Positions 11,237-23,200 of a DNA stretch of 64,000 nucleotides are shown one piece after another. This DNA is from Symmetrospora coprosmae (lineage: Eukaryota > Basidiomycota > Cystobasidiomycetes > Symmetrosporaceae), in NCBI GenBank assembly GCA_008802785.1, contig VUYT01000015.1:392375-456374 (forward strand), written 5' to 3'. The notes beneath the pieces were generated by a model. It saw only the letters and a program-made list of their open reading frames with translations, ran no database searches and was not told the DNA's origin. Positions within the stretch are counted from its first letter, which is position 1. Each line of letters begins with the position of its first letter. The position numbers and the translations under genes are program-made.

Positions 11237-12868
11237 ATGAAGAGCTGGATCGCCGGCGCCAATTCGGTCGAGACGGACTTCACCATCCACAATATACCCC
11301 TGGGGCTCTTCTCCAGAGGCAGCCACGACGAGAGACCCTGTCCCGGCACGCGTCTAGGAGACACCGTCGTCGACCTTAGCATCCTCGCTGCCTCGGGCCT
11401 GCTCGATGAGCTCGTCTCCGCTCCGACACGTGAGGCTCTCACCGCAGGCGCGGACTCTCTGGCACCAGTGGCGGACCTACCTGTCCTGGACCGAGGGCAA
11501 CTCCGACTTGCGTTACAGTCTGTGTTCAGCCAGGACAAAACCCCGGATGGCTTCCCTCAAAATGCCTTACTCAACGCGAATGCGGTCCAGATGTTGCTTC
11601 CTTTCCGGATAGGCGACTACACGGACTTCTGTATTTCGTGAGTGCGAACGCGTCCGTACAGGATGGCATCTGATCTCGAGAGTCACTCCCGCCTCCCTCC
11701 TCGCCTACTCCACTTTGCGTTGCGCAGAGTTGAGCATATGAAGAACGCAGGAAGACAAGTCGCTGGCGATGCACGCATACCTCCCCAGATGCCCTACATG
11801 CCCATTGGATACCACGGTCGAGCAAGCTCGGTCATCGTGTCCGGGACACCATTTAAGCGACCTTGCGGGCTATACAAGCTGGCGCCGTCCGATCCAGAGC
11901 CCGTGTGTGCGCCAACCGCGAGGCTGGACTACGAGGTGGAGATGGCTTTCTACGTTTCAGGCAACACAAAGCTGGGACAGCGCCTGAACTCCCGAGAAGC
12001 AGAAGAAGCCATCTTTGGCGTGGTGTTGATGAACGGTGGGTACTGTCGGGCTCGTCACCATCGCAACTGCAACCTTCAATGCCTTCGTCTGATCTCCTGC
12101 TCGAAATAGACTGGTCAGCGCGCGATATCCAATCTTACGAGATGATGCCGCTCGGACCATTCCAAGGCAAGAACTTCGCCACAACCGTCAGCCCTTGGGT
12201 GATCAGTCCGGACGCCCTCAAGCCTTTCGAAATCCCGCTACCGGAGCGGCTAGTGCCGGAGCTGGTATACCTGCAGGACGAACGCGTGAACAGGGCATTG
12301 GACATTAATCTGTCAGTCGAGGTTCAGATAGGCAGTGAGTTCGGGATGATGATGTCTGGCAGATGGTTCCAGCCGGGCCCGGGCGTACAGCTGATGTTCG
12401 GATCGAGTAGACGAAAGCCAGGTTATCGCAGGTAACATCAATGCAAAAGACTTCTACTGGAGCATGCCGCAGCTGCTTGTGCACCAGACCATGTCAGGCT
12501 GTAATGTCTCCACGGGCGATCTGATTGCGACAGGAACTTGCTCGGGCACTACCCCTGTAAGTTGTGTCCAGCTGAAAGGGCAGATTCAGCGTCTTCGTCT
12601 GACAGTCTCGTGCAGAACACACTGGGAAGCATTGTCGAGGTGACTGAAGGAGGTCGTAAGCCATGGCAGCTGCCCTCCGGTAAAGAACGGACATTCATAG
12701 AGAATGGTGATCCGCAGTCCTATCACGAACGCGATAGCGTGGGCGCTTGCTGAGATCTGTTCCACTCCAGGCGATACGGTCATTATGAGGGGCCGCTGCA
12801 GCAAGGACGGGATTCATCTCGGTTTCGGAGAATGTAGCGGTCTCGTCCTGTCGGCCGACCCGATCTAG
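11237..12868 (+). CDS. FAH: fumarylacetoacetase
   Basis: Hydrolyses 4-fumarylacetoacetate to fumarate and acetoacetate, the last step of tyrosine/phenylalanine degradation. Six exons (11237-11637, 11728-12035, 12110-12334, 12432-12556, 12616-12706, 12771-12868) give 415 residues, the normal FAH length. The start follows the family pattern (FTIHNIPLGLFS). Family motifs: RIGDYTDF, MPIGYHGRASSVIVSGTP, LDYEVEMAFYVSGN (two metal-binding Glu), MNDWSARDIQ (metal-binding Asp), GPFQGKNFATTVSPWV (catalytic-region Lys) and CSKDGIHLGFGECSG. The active-site loop is altered. After YTDF the usual Tyr-Ser-Ser becomes Cys-Ile-Ser, the catalytic His is kept (VEHMKNAG), and the Arg nine residues after it in animal FAH is not seen. 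The splice junction before this loop is well supported. Confidence 0.9.
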
Positions 12869-12935
12869 CCGGCTCGACGTACACGAGAGCCATTAGTAGC
12901 GCCAGGCTCTTCTCCAATGTAACATTCTTGCGATC

Positions 12936-13593
12936 TCATGCACCCAGGACAAAGCTGGAGAGCTTGTCCGAGTCGAGAATGTCCTTCTCGACGATTCTCG
13001 CCGTCTCCTTGCCCTCATTGTACCGAATGACTGTCGGGATGCTCGAGACATTGTACGGTGCCTGTCGAAACTATAGACAGGGTACAGCGCCGCGTCAGTA
13101 GTGTGCGAATCGCTGATGACGACATGCGCGGACCTAGATAAGGACGGCCTTACCACGTTGTTCGGCGCCTTCCAGCTGCAGACGACCGAGTCGGATCAGC
13201 CAGTACGCTTCAGTAACGGGATGTACTGTGCGGACAGAGCGGAGGTGCCAGGCTATTGCAGTCTTACGTGTTTCGTTCGCCTACAATCACCTGAACCGCC
13301 TTGCGGCCTGACTGGGCTCCGAATGCTGTGTCGAGCGCGGCTTCGGCATTTGTGCAGTCCGGACACCACTGTACGGAGGATGGAGAGAAGCGTTAGCAGG
13401 AAGATACTCTATTTTCAAGCGTGGCAGGGTGCTACGCCGATGAGCGGTCCGAGCTCGACGCTGCCCATCCAGAGTCCAGACCGTCAAGACATACGTTGGC
13501 GTAGAATACTACGAAGAACGGCTCGGCTGAAGCTTCGCTGTGAACCACAAGTGGCTTGAGCTCGTCCGGCGTAGAAATGAGTGATGCAAGCAT
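12936..13593 (-). CDS. TXNDC17-type thioredoxin-like protein
   Basis: Small cytosolic thioredoxin-fold protein of the TXNDC17/DUF953 group, thought to act as a disulfide reductase. Exons on the minus strand: 13593-13495, 13368-13268, 13175-13154 and 13070-12936, giving 118 residues (human TXNDC17 is of similar size). The redox motif WCPDC opens exon 2. Exon 3 is only 22 bases and encodes WKAPNNV; with exon 4 (FRQAPYNVSSIPTVIRY, containing the cis-Pro loop SIPT) it rebuilds the family pattern W-x-x-P-x-N-x-F-R. The first intron is 126 bases, long for this window, and the residues that normally lie between the first strand and WCPDC are short, so a second small exon may have been missed. It lies tail-to-tail with FAH. 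Confidence 0.82.
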
Positions 13594-13718
13594 TCTGGGT
13601 GAGAGGGTGGGTCGGAGACAGGCGAAGCGACAGAGGAGCCGACTCGCAACTGGCGACGATGTCATGTTGCGGCGCGAACACATGCGATTAAGTTCGTATG
13701 CAAGCTCATCTAAATGAT

Positions 13719-15093
13719 CTATTCTATGGCTACATCTTTGATACTCTCCTCGGGAGTTGCTTTCGGATATCCGCATGCCTCCAGCGCTTTCAGGACGCCA
13801 CCAACCTCGACCAACCTCTTTGCGTCCGCAGACGACTTGACCAGGACCGTACCCTGCGGATAGACCACACGAAGTCTAGTTCAGCTGCTGAAAGCTCGGA
13901 TGTAGAGCTACAGGAGTACGCACCGTATACGCCAGAGAGTTGCAGCCGATAATGGTCGGGTCCGTCGCGACCGTAAGATCCTCGCCCTGTGCGGCCTGAT
14001 CAGGCAGCTGGAAGGTAGCCTGACTTCTCGGGATGATGTGCATATGCCGCCGGGTCATAAGCAGGTTATACGACATCCCTTGGCCGAGCCGCGTCTTCTC
14101 CGGACTCGACTTGAGATCCGGCAGCGCCCTCAGGTTATCAATCATGGCGTCCAGGAGGGACAGATACACCTGGGCAAGATGCTGCATAGCATCCATAGGG
14201 TCGACATCACCCCGTTCCGGTATGTCGATACGGCGGATGTGGTGGGCGTACGGCAGCTGCGGGAGGGAGAATGGCTTGTTCGCATCGCTCTCGGAGAGCT
14301 GGTGAGCCGCAGCCGCCTTTTCTGTCGGGAAGTAACCGAGAGAGCCTTCGCCGCCCTCCATCGGAGCCATCTGTAGGTGCTTGTGCTGCTGGCTGGCTCC
14401 TGAGTCCTCTCCGCAATTGTAAAAGACGAGCAAGTCGCCGCCCGGGCTGTCCCGTTTCGGGCGGTCGGCGTTGGCAAAGGCTTGAAGGATCTGGTACGAT
14501 GCCAACAGCTGCGGTGGTGTCAATGGGGCATGCTGTGGCTCGTAGTGCTTGGTGACGAGAAGGAAGTGCAGAGGGACAACCGCGAACTTGTTCTGTGGGA
14601 GTGCGATTGAGGCGTGTTAGGCTGTGAGTGGGCAAGCAGCAGAGTGACGCATACTCACCAACAGCAAGCCATACCGCTCTCCAAGCCCACCATCGAACTC
14701 GTCAATCAGGAGCGAGTCCCAGTTCTCAGCAGCGAGGACATCCTTCTTCTTCTTTGCCTCTTCCCGCTTTACAAGCTCGTCGTCCACCTCATCGTTCTTC
14801 TTTCCGAGCTGGCTGGGCGATGGGCCAGGCTTCTTGGAGAGGGACTCGCACAGGCGTATCTCTGTCTGGGAGTGCGTGCGGAGAAAGGCACGGATGGAGG
14901 TGTCAGCAGGAAGGGTAGAGCGACACACCGGCTGGTGTACCTGAATGATCCGGCGACGCACGCGCAGGTCGTTCTGCTCTCGCGTCACCTCGGACGGGTA
15001 GTAGAGGACTGTCTGAGCTTCAAGACAGCGCTCGTACGTCGCCTGTACCTTGCTAGGCAGGGCCCTCAGCTTCTCCGCAACAGCAGCTGCCAT
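13719..15093 (-). CDS. APA2: diadenosine 5',5'''-P1,P4-tetraphosphate phosphorylase (Apa1/2 type)
   Basis: Ap4A phosphorylase / ATP adenylyltransferase: cleaves Ap4A with phosphate to ADP and ATP. Minus-strand exons: 15093-14659, 14592-13924 and 13853-13719. A further in-frame intron of 75 bases at 14940-14866 (GTACAC...CTGAC...CAG) is likely because it joins RRRIIQ directly to TEIRLCESLSKKP, the expected family junction. With it removed the protein is 387 residues. Motifs: RYGLLL joined to NKFAVVPLHFLLVTKHYEPQ, FYNCGEDSGASQQHKHLQ (HIT-like active site, His-x-His form), FPYAHH-like LPYAHHIRRID, MSYNLLMTRRHMHIIPRS and C-terminal NSLAYTGTVLVKSS. A Lys-rich insert (REEAKKKKDV) lies in the N-terminal third. 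Confidence 0.88.
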
Positions 15094-15865
15094 TGTCTGC
15101 TCGAAAGTCGGGTCGAGGGCGAGTGTGCTCCCGGCAGCGTAGGACCGGAAAGGGGCGGGTCCGTGTGTCTTGCTCAGCAGAGTATACGTCGCGTCGTTGC
15201 TGCTCCTGCTTGCTGCTTCGTGCTGCTGCTACTCCTCTCTTGCTGCTGCAAAGTCTCCGGGCTCGGGGGGTCGGTGCGTCTGTCTGTGCACGCTCGATGG
15301 GCGGCAAGGGCGCGGTGCGGCGGTCTCTCTCTCTTTCTGTTGAGAAGCGATGGTGGCAAAAGTGGTGCCTGGGCCCGCGAGAAAGGAAGCGAGGTCGACG
15401 CGTCCGGGACGAGCAGCTCGAGAGGCGAGCACCACCGAAGCAGGGCATACAGCCAAAGACCATGCAGTCATAGATGCATCCAGGATACATGTATGGCAGA
15501 GGTTCCCCTTGTCCAGCTTGCTTCCACGGTGTTCTTTGAGCCAGCTGGCAGCGCAGCCGCTTGCAGCCAAGCTCGCGGGATTCAGCCGGAACGGCCCGGA
15601 CTCGTCTCATCTGCCCTGTCTGTCTCTGCGCGCGCGCGGCCAGCAGGAGCAGCAGCAGGAGCAGGGCAACGACCACGATAAATTCTCAGAAAGGGCTGCC
15701 CGACACCCTCTGCTCCCGCCATATCATCCAATCCGACCTGCTAGCAAATACAGCAACTTATTCCTTCACACCACGCACATATCGAGCACAGGTCGTTGAT
15801 CTCCATCCACCCGAATCCATCCAATCCGGTCTTATCTGTTCGTGTTCCCCCTCTCCACCCACACG
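15094..15865. promoter_or_regulatory. divergent promoter, APA2 / delta-12 desaturase
   Basis: About 770 bases between divergent start codons. It contains CTG/CAG-rich and pyrimidine-rich stretches, including a C/T-rich run just upstream of the desaturase ATG (about 15840-15862), typical of strong fungal promoters. No gene is apparent; open frames here are antisense or low complexity. Confidence 0.5.
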
Positions 15866-17638
15866 ATGGCCGCCGCAGCGACCCTTTCAGCAGCCCCTGC
15901 TGGCCTCAGACACCGCAGCGCGGTCCCCGTAAAGTCCACCCTCCCTGCAAACGACAGCGACAATGCAAGCAACAGCGGGAGCGACTCGGATGAGTCGTCC
16001 AGCGACCCCATGTCGACTTTTACCCCTCCCTCCTTCACCGTCAAGGACCTCCTCGGTGAGTCACTCGGCGCGTGCAAAGCTCGCAAGACACGTTGCATGG
16101 CGAGCTGCACGGGTTCGCACCCAGCAGCCGTGGTCGAGCACTCGGATGCACAACAGCGCCACAGCGTGCTAACTCTTGCTGCTCTCTCTCCCGTCTTTGC
16201 TTTGCCCTGAACCTCAGGCGCCATCCCCAAGCACTGCTACGAACGTTCTGCCCTTCGGTCAAGCACCTACCTCATTGGCGACCTGGCCATGCTCGCCGCT
16301 TTTGCCTACGCTGCCACCTTCATCGATGGCAACCTCGGCAAGAACGGCGCGGTCGTGAACGGTCTGCTCGGCTCGGTCGCCCGTGTCCTCGCATGGTCGC
16401 TCTACATCTTCTGCGCCGGCTCCGTCGGAACCGGTGTCTGGATCATTGCGCACGAGTGTGAGTCGAGGCACGCGAGTCACACCTCAATGCTTCTACTGAC
16501 GCCATTGACGCTATCTCTGCCCTGTTTCTCAGGCGGTCACCAGGCATTCTCGACCAGCAAGACCATCAACAACACTGTTGGATGGGTCTGCCACTCTGCT
16601 CTCCTCGTCCCTTACCACAGCTGGAGGATTAGCGTGAGCATGCGCGTAATCTCTTCTATGATGCACAACATCTGACATCGAACATACTCCTACAGCACGC
16701 TCGTCACCACGCTTCCACCGGCTCTATGGAGCGCGATGAGGTCTTCATTCCCAAGACCCGCTCGCAGGTCGGCCTCGCACCTGCCGACGTGATCGCCGAG
16801 CAGCAGCAGCAGGTCAAGAAGGAGCAGACTACATTCGAGAAGGTCGACGACCTCCTCGAGGATGCTCCCCTCTGGAACCTGTTCAACGTTCTCGTGCAGC
16901 AGCTCTTCGGCTGGCCCGCATATCTCATCCGCAACGCTTCTGGCCAGAAGTACGGCAAGCACACTGACCGTGAGTCAGCCCGGCTCGGCCCGCCTGCAAA
17001 TCGTCTTCAAACGCTAATTCCTCCTACCCTACCCTCCAGACTTCAACCCAGAGTCGCCCATTTTCGACAAGCGCCACTTTAGCCAGATCATCGCCTCCGA
17101 CATCGGTCTTCTTATCACTGGCGCCGCCCTCACCGTTTTCGGCATGGAGCACGGCTTCGGCGCTGTCCTCCGATACTACCTCCTTCCTTACCTCGTCGTC
17201 AACCACCACCTCGTCATGATTACCTTCCTCCAGCACACGGACCCAATGCTCCCTCACTACCGCGAGGGCGAGTGGAACTTCCAGCGAGGCGCGCTCTGCA
17301 CGATTGACCGCAACCTCGGCGGTGCCATCGGTGCCTACGTCTTCCACGGCATCTGCGAGACGCACGTTGCCCACCACATCTGCAGCCGGATCCCGCACTA
17401 CCACGCGTGGGAGGCGACCGAGGCGCTCAAGGCCGTCCTTGGCGAGCACTACATGAAGTCGGACGACAACATGTACACGTCGCTCGTCAGCAACTACCGC
17501 CAGTGCCGCTTCGTCGAGGACAACGACTCGTGCGTCTTCTACAAGAACGCACAGGGCAAGGCCCAGAGGCGCGTCGTGTACGAGGAGGACTCTGGCGTCG
17601 ATGTCCGAAGCGACCTCGAGCCCGAGACGGACATCTAG
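15866..17638 (+). CDS. FAD2: delta-12 fatty acid desaturase (oleate desaturase)
   Basis: Membrane-bound di-iron desaturase of the endoplasmic reticulum converting oleate to linoleate. Five exons (15866-16055, 16218-16457, 16533-16633, 16696-16969, 17040-17638) give 467 residues. The three histidine boxes are intact: HECGHQAFS (split by intron 2 within the Cys codon), HARHH and HVAHH. Hydrophobic segments fit four membrane passes (YLIGDLAMLAAFAYAATF, LAWSLYIFCAGSVGTGVW, IIASDIGLLITGAALTVF, YYLLPYLVVNHHLVMITF). The N-terminus is Ser/Asp-rich and the C-terminus acidic. HECGHQAFS and the overall length favour a delta-12 over a delta-9 or omega-3 enzyme, though bifunctional delta-12/15 activity cannot be excluded. 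Codon use is strongly biased to C/G third bases, suggesting high expression. Confidence 0.92.
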
Positions 17639-17998
17639 GCGGTTTGAGAGATTGATGGGCTGCCCCCTTATTGCCCGTGCGAATCACCTAGTCCAGCGGG
17701 ACTGGCAACGGCCGGACGGGCGAGCGGGCAAGGCAAGGCAAGGGGTATGTCAGGATGGATTAGCCCAAGAAGGATGCAGCGCCACTTTCTTTCAGCGTTG
17801 TTCATTGTGCGCACGCAATAGATGCTAGACTTCCATTGAACTGCATCACCTTATCGCATCGGTCTCTGCTCGTCCCGCTCTGAGAATGCTAGAATCGTCC
17901 TCCTTGCTCGCGTCACGCTGCGGCCGGAGGGTGCCACTGCCGGACCTCTCCGAGCTTGCAACAGACGCTTCTTCTTGCACCTCGAACCACCACACAGC
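17639..17998. other. intergenic, desaturase 3' end to MPP alpha start
   Basis: 360 bases holding the desaturase 3' untranslated region and the MPP alpha promoter. A short direct repeat GGCAAGGCAAGG occurs near 17730. Nothing else recognisable. Confidence 0.5.
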
Positions 17999-20043
17999 AT
18001 GCTGCGCCATCTGAACAAAGCACAGCGTGCAGTGAGCACTGCGGCATCAGTCCACAGCCGAGCAGCCAGCTCGTCGGCGTCGGCCTCCATAGGCTCCAGC
18101 TCGAATTCACGATTGACTCATCATCCGAGACGGAGGGATGTCTCGTCAGATGCAGGGAAGAGCGCCAGCAGCAGCAGCAGCAGTGGCGCAAGCATGAGTA
18201 GCACATCTGCGAGGACAGCCGAAGCCTCACATCACCGCTCTCTGTCCACGTCGACATCCCTGCTGAAAAACGCTGCCGTCGCTCAGCCACCACCGTCACC
18301 GAAAGCCTCGGCAAGTCCGCATATTCCTTCAGCATCCGCATCGACGGAGCTTCTGCGCGTAACAACGCTACCCAATGGCGTACGAGTAGCCACGGATGGA
18401 ACTCCCGGACACTTTGTCGCGGCAGGCATCTACGTTGGCGCGGGAAGCCGGTTTGAATGGCCAGGGAACAGCGGAAGCAGCCACTTGATAGACCGACTCG
18501 CTTTCAAGGTGGGCTGCCTCTAAGATCTTGCGTCAGCCTCAATAATCTGCTACGCTAAAAGCTGACCTGAGTCGCCCTCCAGTCCACGCAATCCCGGTCA
18601 GCAGAAGACATGACGAGCGAGATCGAGGCACTTGGCGGCCAGTTCCTGGCTTCCACTTCCCGCGAGGTCATTATGTACCAGGCGTCCTCGTACACGCATT
18701 CACTACCCTCCGTCATGTCGCTGCTCTCGGACACGGTGCTCAACCCGCGCATCACGCCCGAAGAGCTCGAGCAGCAGCGCCAGTCTTGCGCTTGGGAGCT
18801 GCAAGAGATCAACAACAAGCCGGAGATGATCCTGCCGGAGCGGCTGTACGAGGTAGCCTTCAAGGGCAACACCCTAGGTCATCCGCTGCTGGTGCAGGAG
18901 GACCGCCTCAGTAGCATAGACGCCGAGACCATCAAGGACTTCAGGCGGACATGGTTCCGCCCAGACAGGATGGTTGTGGCAGGCGCAGGCATCCCGCACG
19001 AGCAGCTCCTCGAGCTCACTCAGCAGGCCTTCAGCAAGTTCGAGAGCAGTCTCGACAGCTCTGCATCGCAGACAACGGCTGGAGCGGCCAGGAGCAGTTC
19101 CACCTCCTCTTCCTCATCGGCTAGGAATGTACCAACCCACCTCTTCCAGTCCACAAGTAGCAGCGCTACAAAGCCTCGTGGTGCTGCACCATACGCAACG
19201 GCTGCAGACTCCTTCCTCTCCGCGTCCAATGCACCCACTTACGAGCAGCTGGCAAATGCTACACCGCATTACACCGGCGGCCAGCTGTACGACACCTCCC
19301 GTCCCGACCTGGAGTTCTCGCACCTCTACGTCGGGTACGAGGGCCTTTCCATCCACGATCCGGACGTGTACGCGCTCGCTACGCTGCAGATGCTCCTGGG
19401 TGGCGGCTCGTCCTTCTCGGCGGGCGGACCGGGCAAGGGCATGTACTCGCGCCTCTACACTTCCCTCCTCAACCGGTACCATGATGTCGAGCACTGCTCC
19501 GCCTTCCACCACTGCTACCTCGATACGGGCCTCTTTGCCATGTGCATCAGCGTCAACCACGGCTTTGTCAATCGCGCTCCTCTGCTCATCGCCGAGCAGC
19601 TTGATAGTCTCATGGATACGGGCGCTCGGAAGGGGCTCAACGTGGGAGAAGTAAACAGAGCGAAGAACCAGCTAAAGAGCAGTCTCGTCATGGCTCTTGA
19701 GAGTAGGATGGTCCAGGTGAGTCAAGTTGTTTGACCTAGCCTGCCTGAACGACTAGCTGATGTCATCGCTCCGGCCCGTCCGCTCCAGGTCGAAGACCTC
19801 GGTCGGCAAGTCCTTGCGCACGGCCACAAGGTACCCATCGAGACAATGCTCGAGAAGATTGACGAGGTCACCTTGCCGGACCTGCAGCGGGTGGCAAGGC
19901 GCATCTTCCGCCCGACCCGGTCCTCCGATGCTTTACTGCCAGGCGAGCAACGGTCCGGCGAGCCCACCATCCTGGCTATTGGTCAAATAGACCGTTTAGG
20001 CGATGTCCGGGATGTGCTGAGGCGCTACGGTCTTACACCATGA
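17999..20043 (+). CDS. MAS2: mitochondrial processing peptidase alpha subunit
   Basis: Non-catalytic, presequence-binding subunit of the matrix processing peptidase. Three exons (17999-18508, 18583-19716, 19789-20043) give 632 residues. The long Ser/Arg-rich N-terminus (MLRHLNKAQRAVST and on) fits a matrix-targeting signal plus linker. The M16 fold begins at RVTTLPNGVRVATDGTPG. Where the beta subunit has its zinc motif HxxEH, this has SSHLIDRLAFKST, as expected for alpha. The glycine-rich substrate loop is intact: LGGGSSFSAGGPGKGMYSRL. The C-terminal domain ends DVLRRYGLTP. A Ser/Thr-rich insert of about 60 residues sits between FSKFESS and YEQLANATPHY. The insert is unusual but low complexity. 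Confidence 0.93.
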
Positions 20044-20203
20044 ATGATGTGCAATGCTCCCCAAAATAGAGCGTTCTGTAGCTATCATTGTTGTCCTCGC
20101 TACTGTAGTTCTCCCATCTCACCAGGGACATGGCCCCTGATGGCACTACGGAACGCCTGATGGCCTGAATGCTATTTGATGATGGTAGCACAGGTAGTCG
20201 CGT

Positions 20204-23200
20204 CTAAATAGCTGTGCTGGCGGCATAGCTGCTACCCTCCAGGCCGCGACACATAATCGCAAACGTCTCTGTTGCTTCTTTGAGCTTTCGCAATGAGCGG
20301 GCTCTGCGACGTAAGCCAGACAGGCAACGTCAGCATTAGCTAGATGCTGACAAAAGACATACGAGGCTCAATGGCCCTGATAACTCACGCCATGATTGTC
20401 TTCGCGTAACGGTCCTTTTGCTCTTGTGAGACACGAGCCGAGGGGAACCCGGGCTAGATAGGCATTTGTAGCATGACATCAGCCTGGATATCATCGACGC
20501 TCACAGAGCACAGAGAAATACCGGCCGATTCCCTACCTGCACGAAGAGTTCCTTCAGCCAGACCCGTGTCTCTTCCGGCAGGCGGCGCGAGAAGGCCAGC
20601 AGCAGCTCCGCGAGATAGCCCAGGTTGCTGCGGGGTAGCCGTCCACCTACACCCGCCAACGTTGTCTGCAGCGCGAGACGGCCGTGTGCCTGCAATATGG
20701 GTCGCAGAAGCGGCGTCGTTGGGCTCTCGCTGTCCGCCGAAGCCTCATTCACGAAGGCAGTCTGACAAGGGAGACATGTCAATCAAGCGAGAAGCAACGA
20801 GAGCAAGAGATACGCACCAGGAGCTGGATGCACTTCTGCAATCCCACCCTTTCTTGCAACTCTAGTCCTCGGATAGTCACAAGTACTACCTTCTCCAGGT
20901 GGTCCGGCAAGGTAGCGAGGATCGAGACGAAGGACGTGAGCACGGCCATAGCCCATTCCATGAAGGTCTGAACAATGTCTGGACTGCCTTCCATAGCTGT
21001 GAGGCGGATTCCGTCAGATCTATCGCGCGGACACTGTCAATTCCCCCAACGCACCTCCAGGCTGCTCCAGCCCTGGCACTACGCGGCCACAGACGCGCGC
21101 TATTGCTTGGCGCAGCACTTCTCTCTGTGTAGGGTTAAGTGCCTGCTTGCCAAGACGGAAGAGGAGCAGAGCGGCGATCGATAGCCAGACTGCCTCCGGG
21201 TCTGCCTCGATGAGATAGCTGACAATCTCTGTAAGTGACACGGCATCAAGAGACAGCGGCGTGGCAATGTTGGTGCTTGTGCATGCCTTGAGGAAGTCGG
21301 AGAGAGCGGAGCTGACTTCCGTGTTGCCTCGGAACGAAGTTGCCAGAGCCTTGATAGCACCAAGGAGGTGCGAGCGCAGCTGCTCCACTCTTGGGTCCGC
21401 GGTGACAATGCGCGATTTAGCTGCTTCGTCCGTCGCCTCAGCGAGTCCGTCGAGGTCGAGTATCTCGTCTTCGGGATCCGATAGCGATTTCGCACATGCT
21501 GTGAGGCAAGCGAGCTGGAGCAGGCAGGTTGCTCGAGCTTCGTCCTGGTACGGAGAGCGACGTCAAGAGAGCACATTGTCTTGCACTGCGGTGGGGTTAG
21601 CTCACCTGTGACATACCGCCATTCAGCGCGCTGGCCAACTTGGAGATGGATCCTTCGGCAAGCACCACGACCGGAGATACGAGCTGGTCCGCTGGCAGAG
21701 CTTGGATCACGGCGGCAACGCTGCCAAGTACCCGTATATACTCGTCGTCCTGATTGTAAAGCATGTCAGCGCATGACATAAGTCTACTGACGCCTGCGGT
21801 AGGCTTACCGGTATGCGTCCTTCTAGGTTCTTGACCAGATCCGCAAAGGATGCCACGTGTGGCGTCAGTTCCTTCCGATTCGAATCGCAGAGCGCAGCCA
21901 ACGCCAGCGCCCCGGACTGGCAGGTCGCAGGGATGGAAAGCGTAGCGACGGTCGCCTGCACAGCGGCGAGTAAATGAGTACTGTCCGCCCGAAACCAGGT
22001 CGCATAGTTCTCTGCGAAGACAAATGATCGTCAGGAAGTTATGCAATGCTCTCGCGTGGAGCGGACTTGCCGATTAGTCTGAGGACTGTATTCTTGACGC
22101 GATCGCTGCCTGGCCCAACCGTGCCAAGGAAAGCCGCGAAGATTGGCCCGCCGATAAGTAATGGGAGGAAGGTATCCTCGTCGTCTGGTACGGCCTCGTT
22201 GATCGCCGTCACGCAGTAGAGGACAGCTTCCAGTGTCTCCAGCCTGTTCTGGCGCCCTTCCGCGATCTCTTTCAACTGCGCATTGGCGAGCTGCACCAGA
22301 TCTCCAAGCATCTTGTTCCGAAGCACGTAGAAGGCATTGATGAGACAGTCGCCAACGTCCGAGCGGTACCGGCTGAAGCCTTGTTTGATGTCTGGGAATG
22401 GCGGCGGAGGACGTAATTTTAGAGCCCGCCTGTGCGATAAGCGCGTATGCCGACGAAGGCCTGTCCTGCTCACCTTTCGGCCACGTCCGATACTCGTCGT
22501 CTGGAGGGTAAGTAACTTTGACGATGAGGCCAGTCACAAGAGCCTCGAAGACCTCCCTGACCGTCGCCCATCTCGGATCGCCGAACCCGCTCTCCGTGGC
22601 GACGATGCCGTTGTCCGAGATCTCTTCCTGTAGGTAGGCCCAGATCGGCAGACCCAGGTCGCTGACCTGCTCGTCTGAACCGAAACAACCAGGAAAGCAT
22701 GTAATAAGCAGGAGCCTTCGAAGCAGGGTGATTGAACGAGGGGTATTGAGCGTGTCGATAATGTGCGTGTATGAGTGCTCGAAGACGGCGATGAGAAGCT
22801 TGAAGAGTGCCAGGTGGAGTTCGCCGACGTCACCTTCTGTAGAGGTCGTGCACCATTGCAGAAGGCGTCCGGATCAGCTCTCGTCAAGCCATCCGGATTG
22901 AGAAGCCGGACCAACCGCTTTGCGCCTGCGAGAAGAGATGACCAACTCCCTCCGAGGCACAGAAGTCGAGGAGGGGCGAGGCACGCGTCTGAGTAACGAA
23001 TTGCATGTCCAGTAGGATGTCCTCCACGCAGGAGCAGGCGTTCACGCAGGTAGCATCATTCGGTAGAAGGTTGAGAACGAGAGGGTATAAGTCGGTGAGA
23101 AGGCTGGATGCCGCAAGCGATGGGTGAGCTTCCTGGCACGCATTGCGCGCATGATATCGACATCGGGACGTGCACTCACTCTCGGTTGAGGTCTCGCTTG

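Noticed and set aside
14614-15681. 355-codon plus-strand frame
   Set aside because: It lies antisense to APA2 and its promoter. The minus strand carries clear Ap4A phosphorylase motifs and splice sites; the plus frame is Leu/Ser/Arg-rich shadow sequence.
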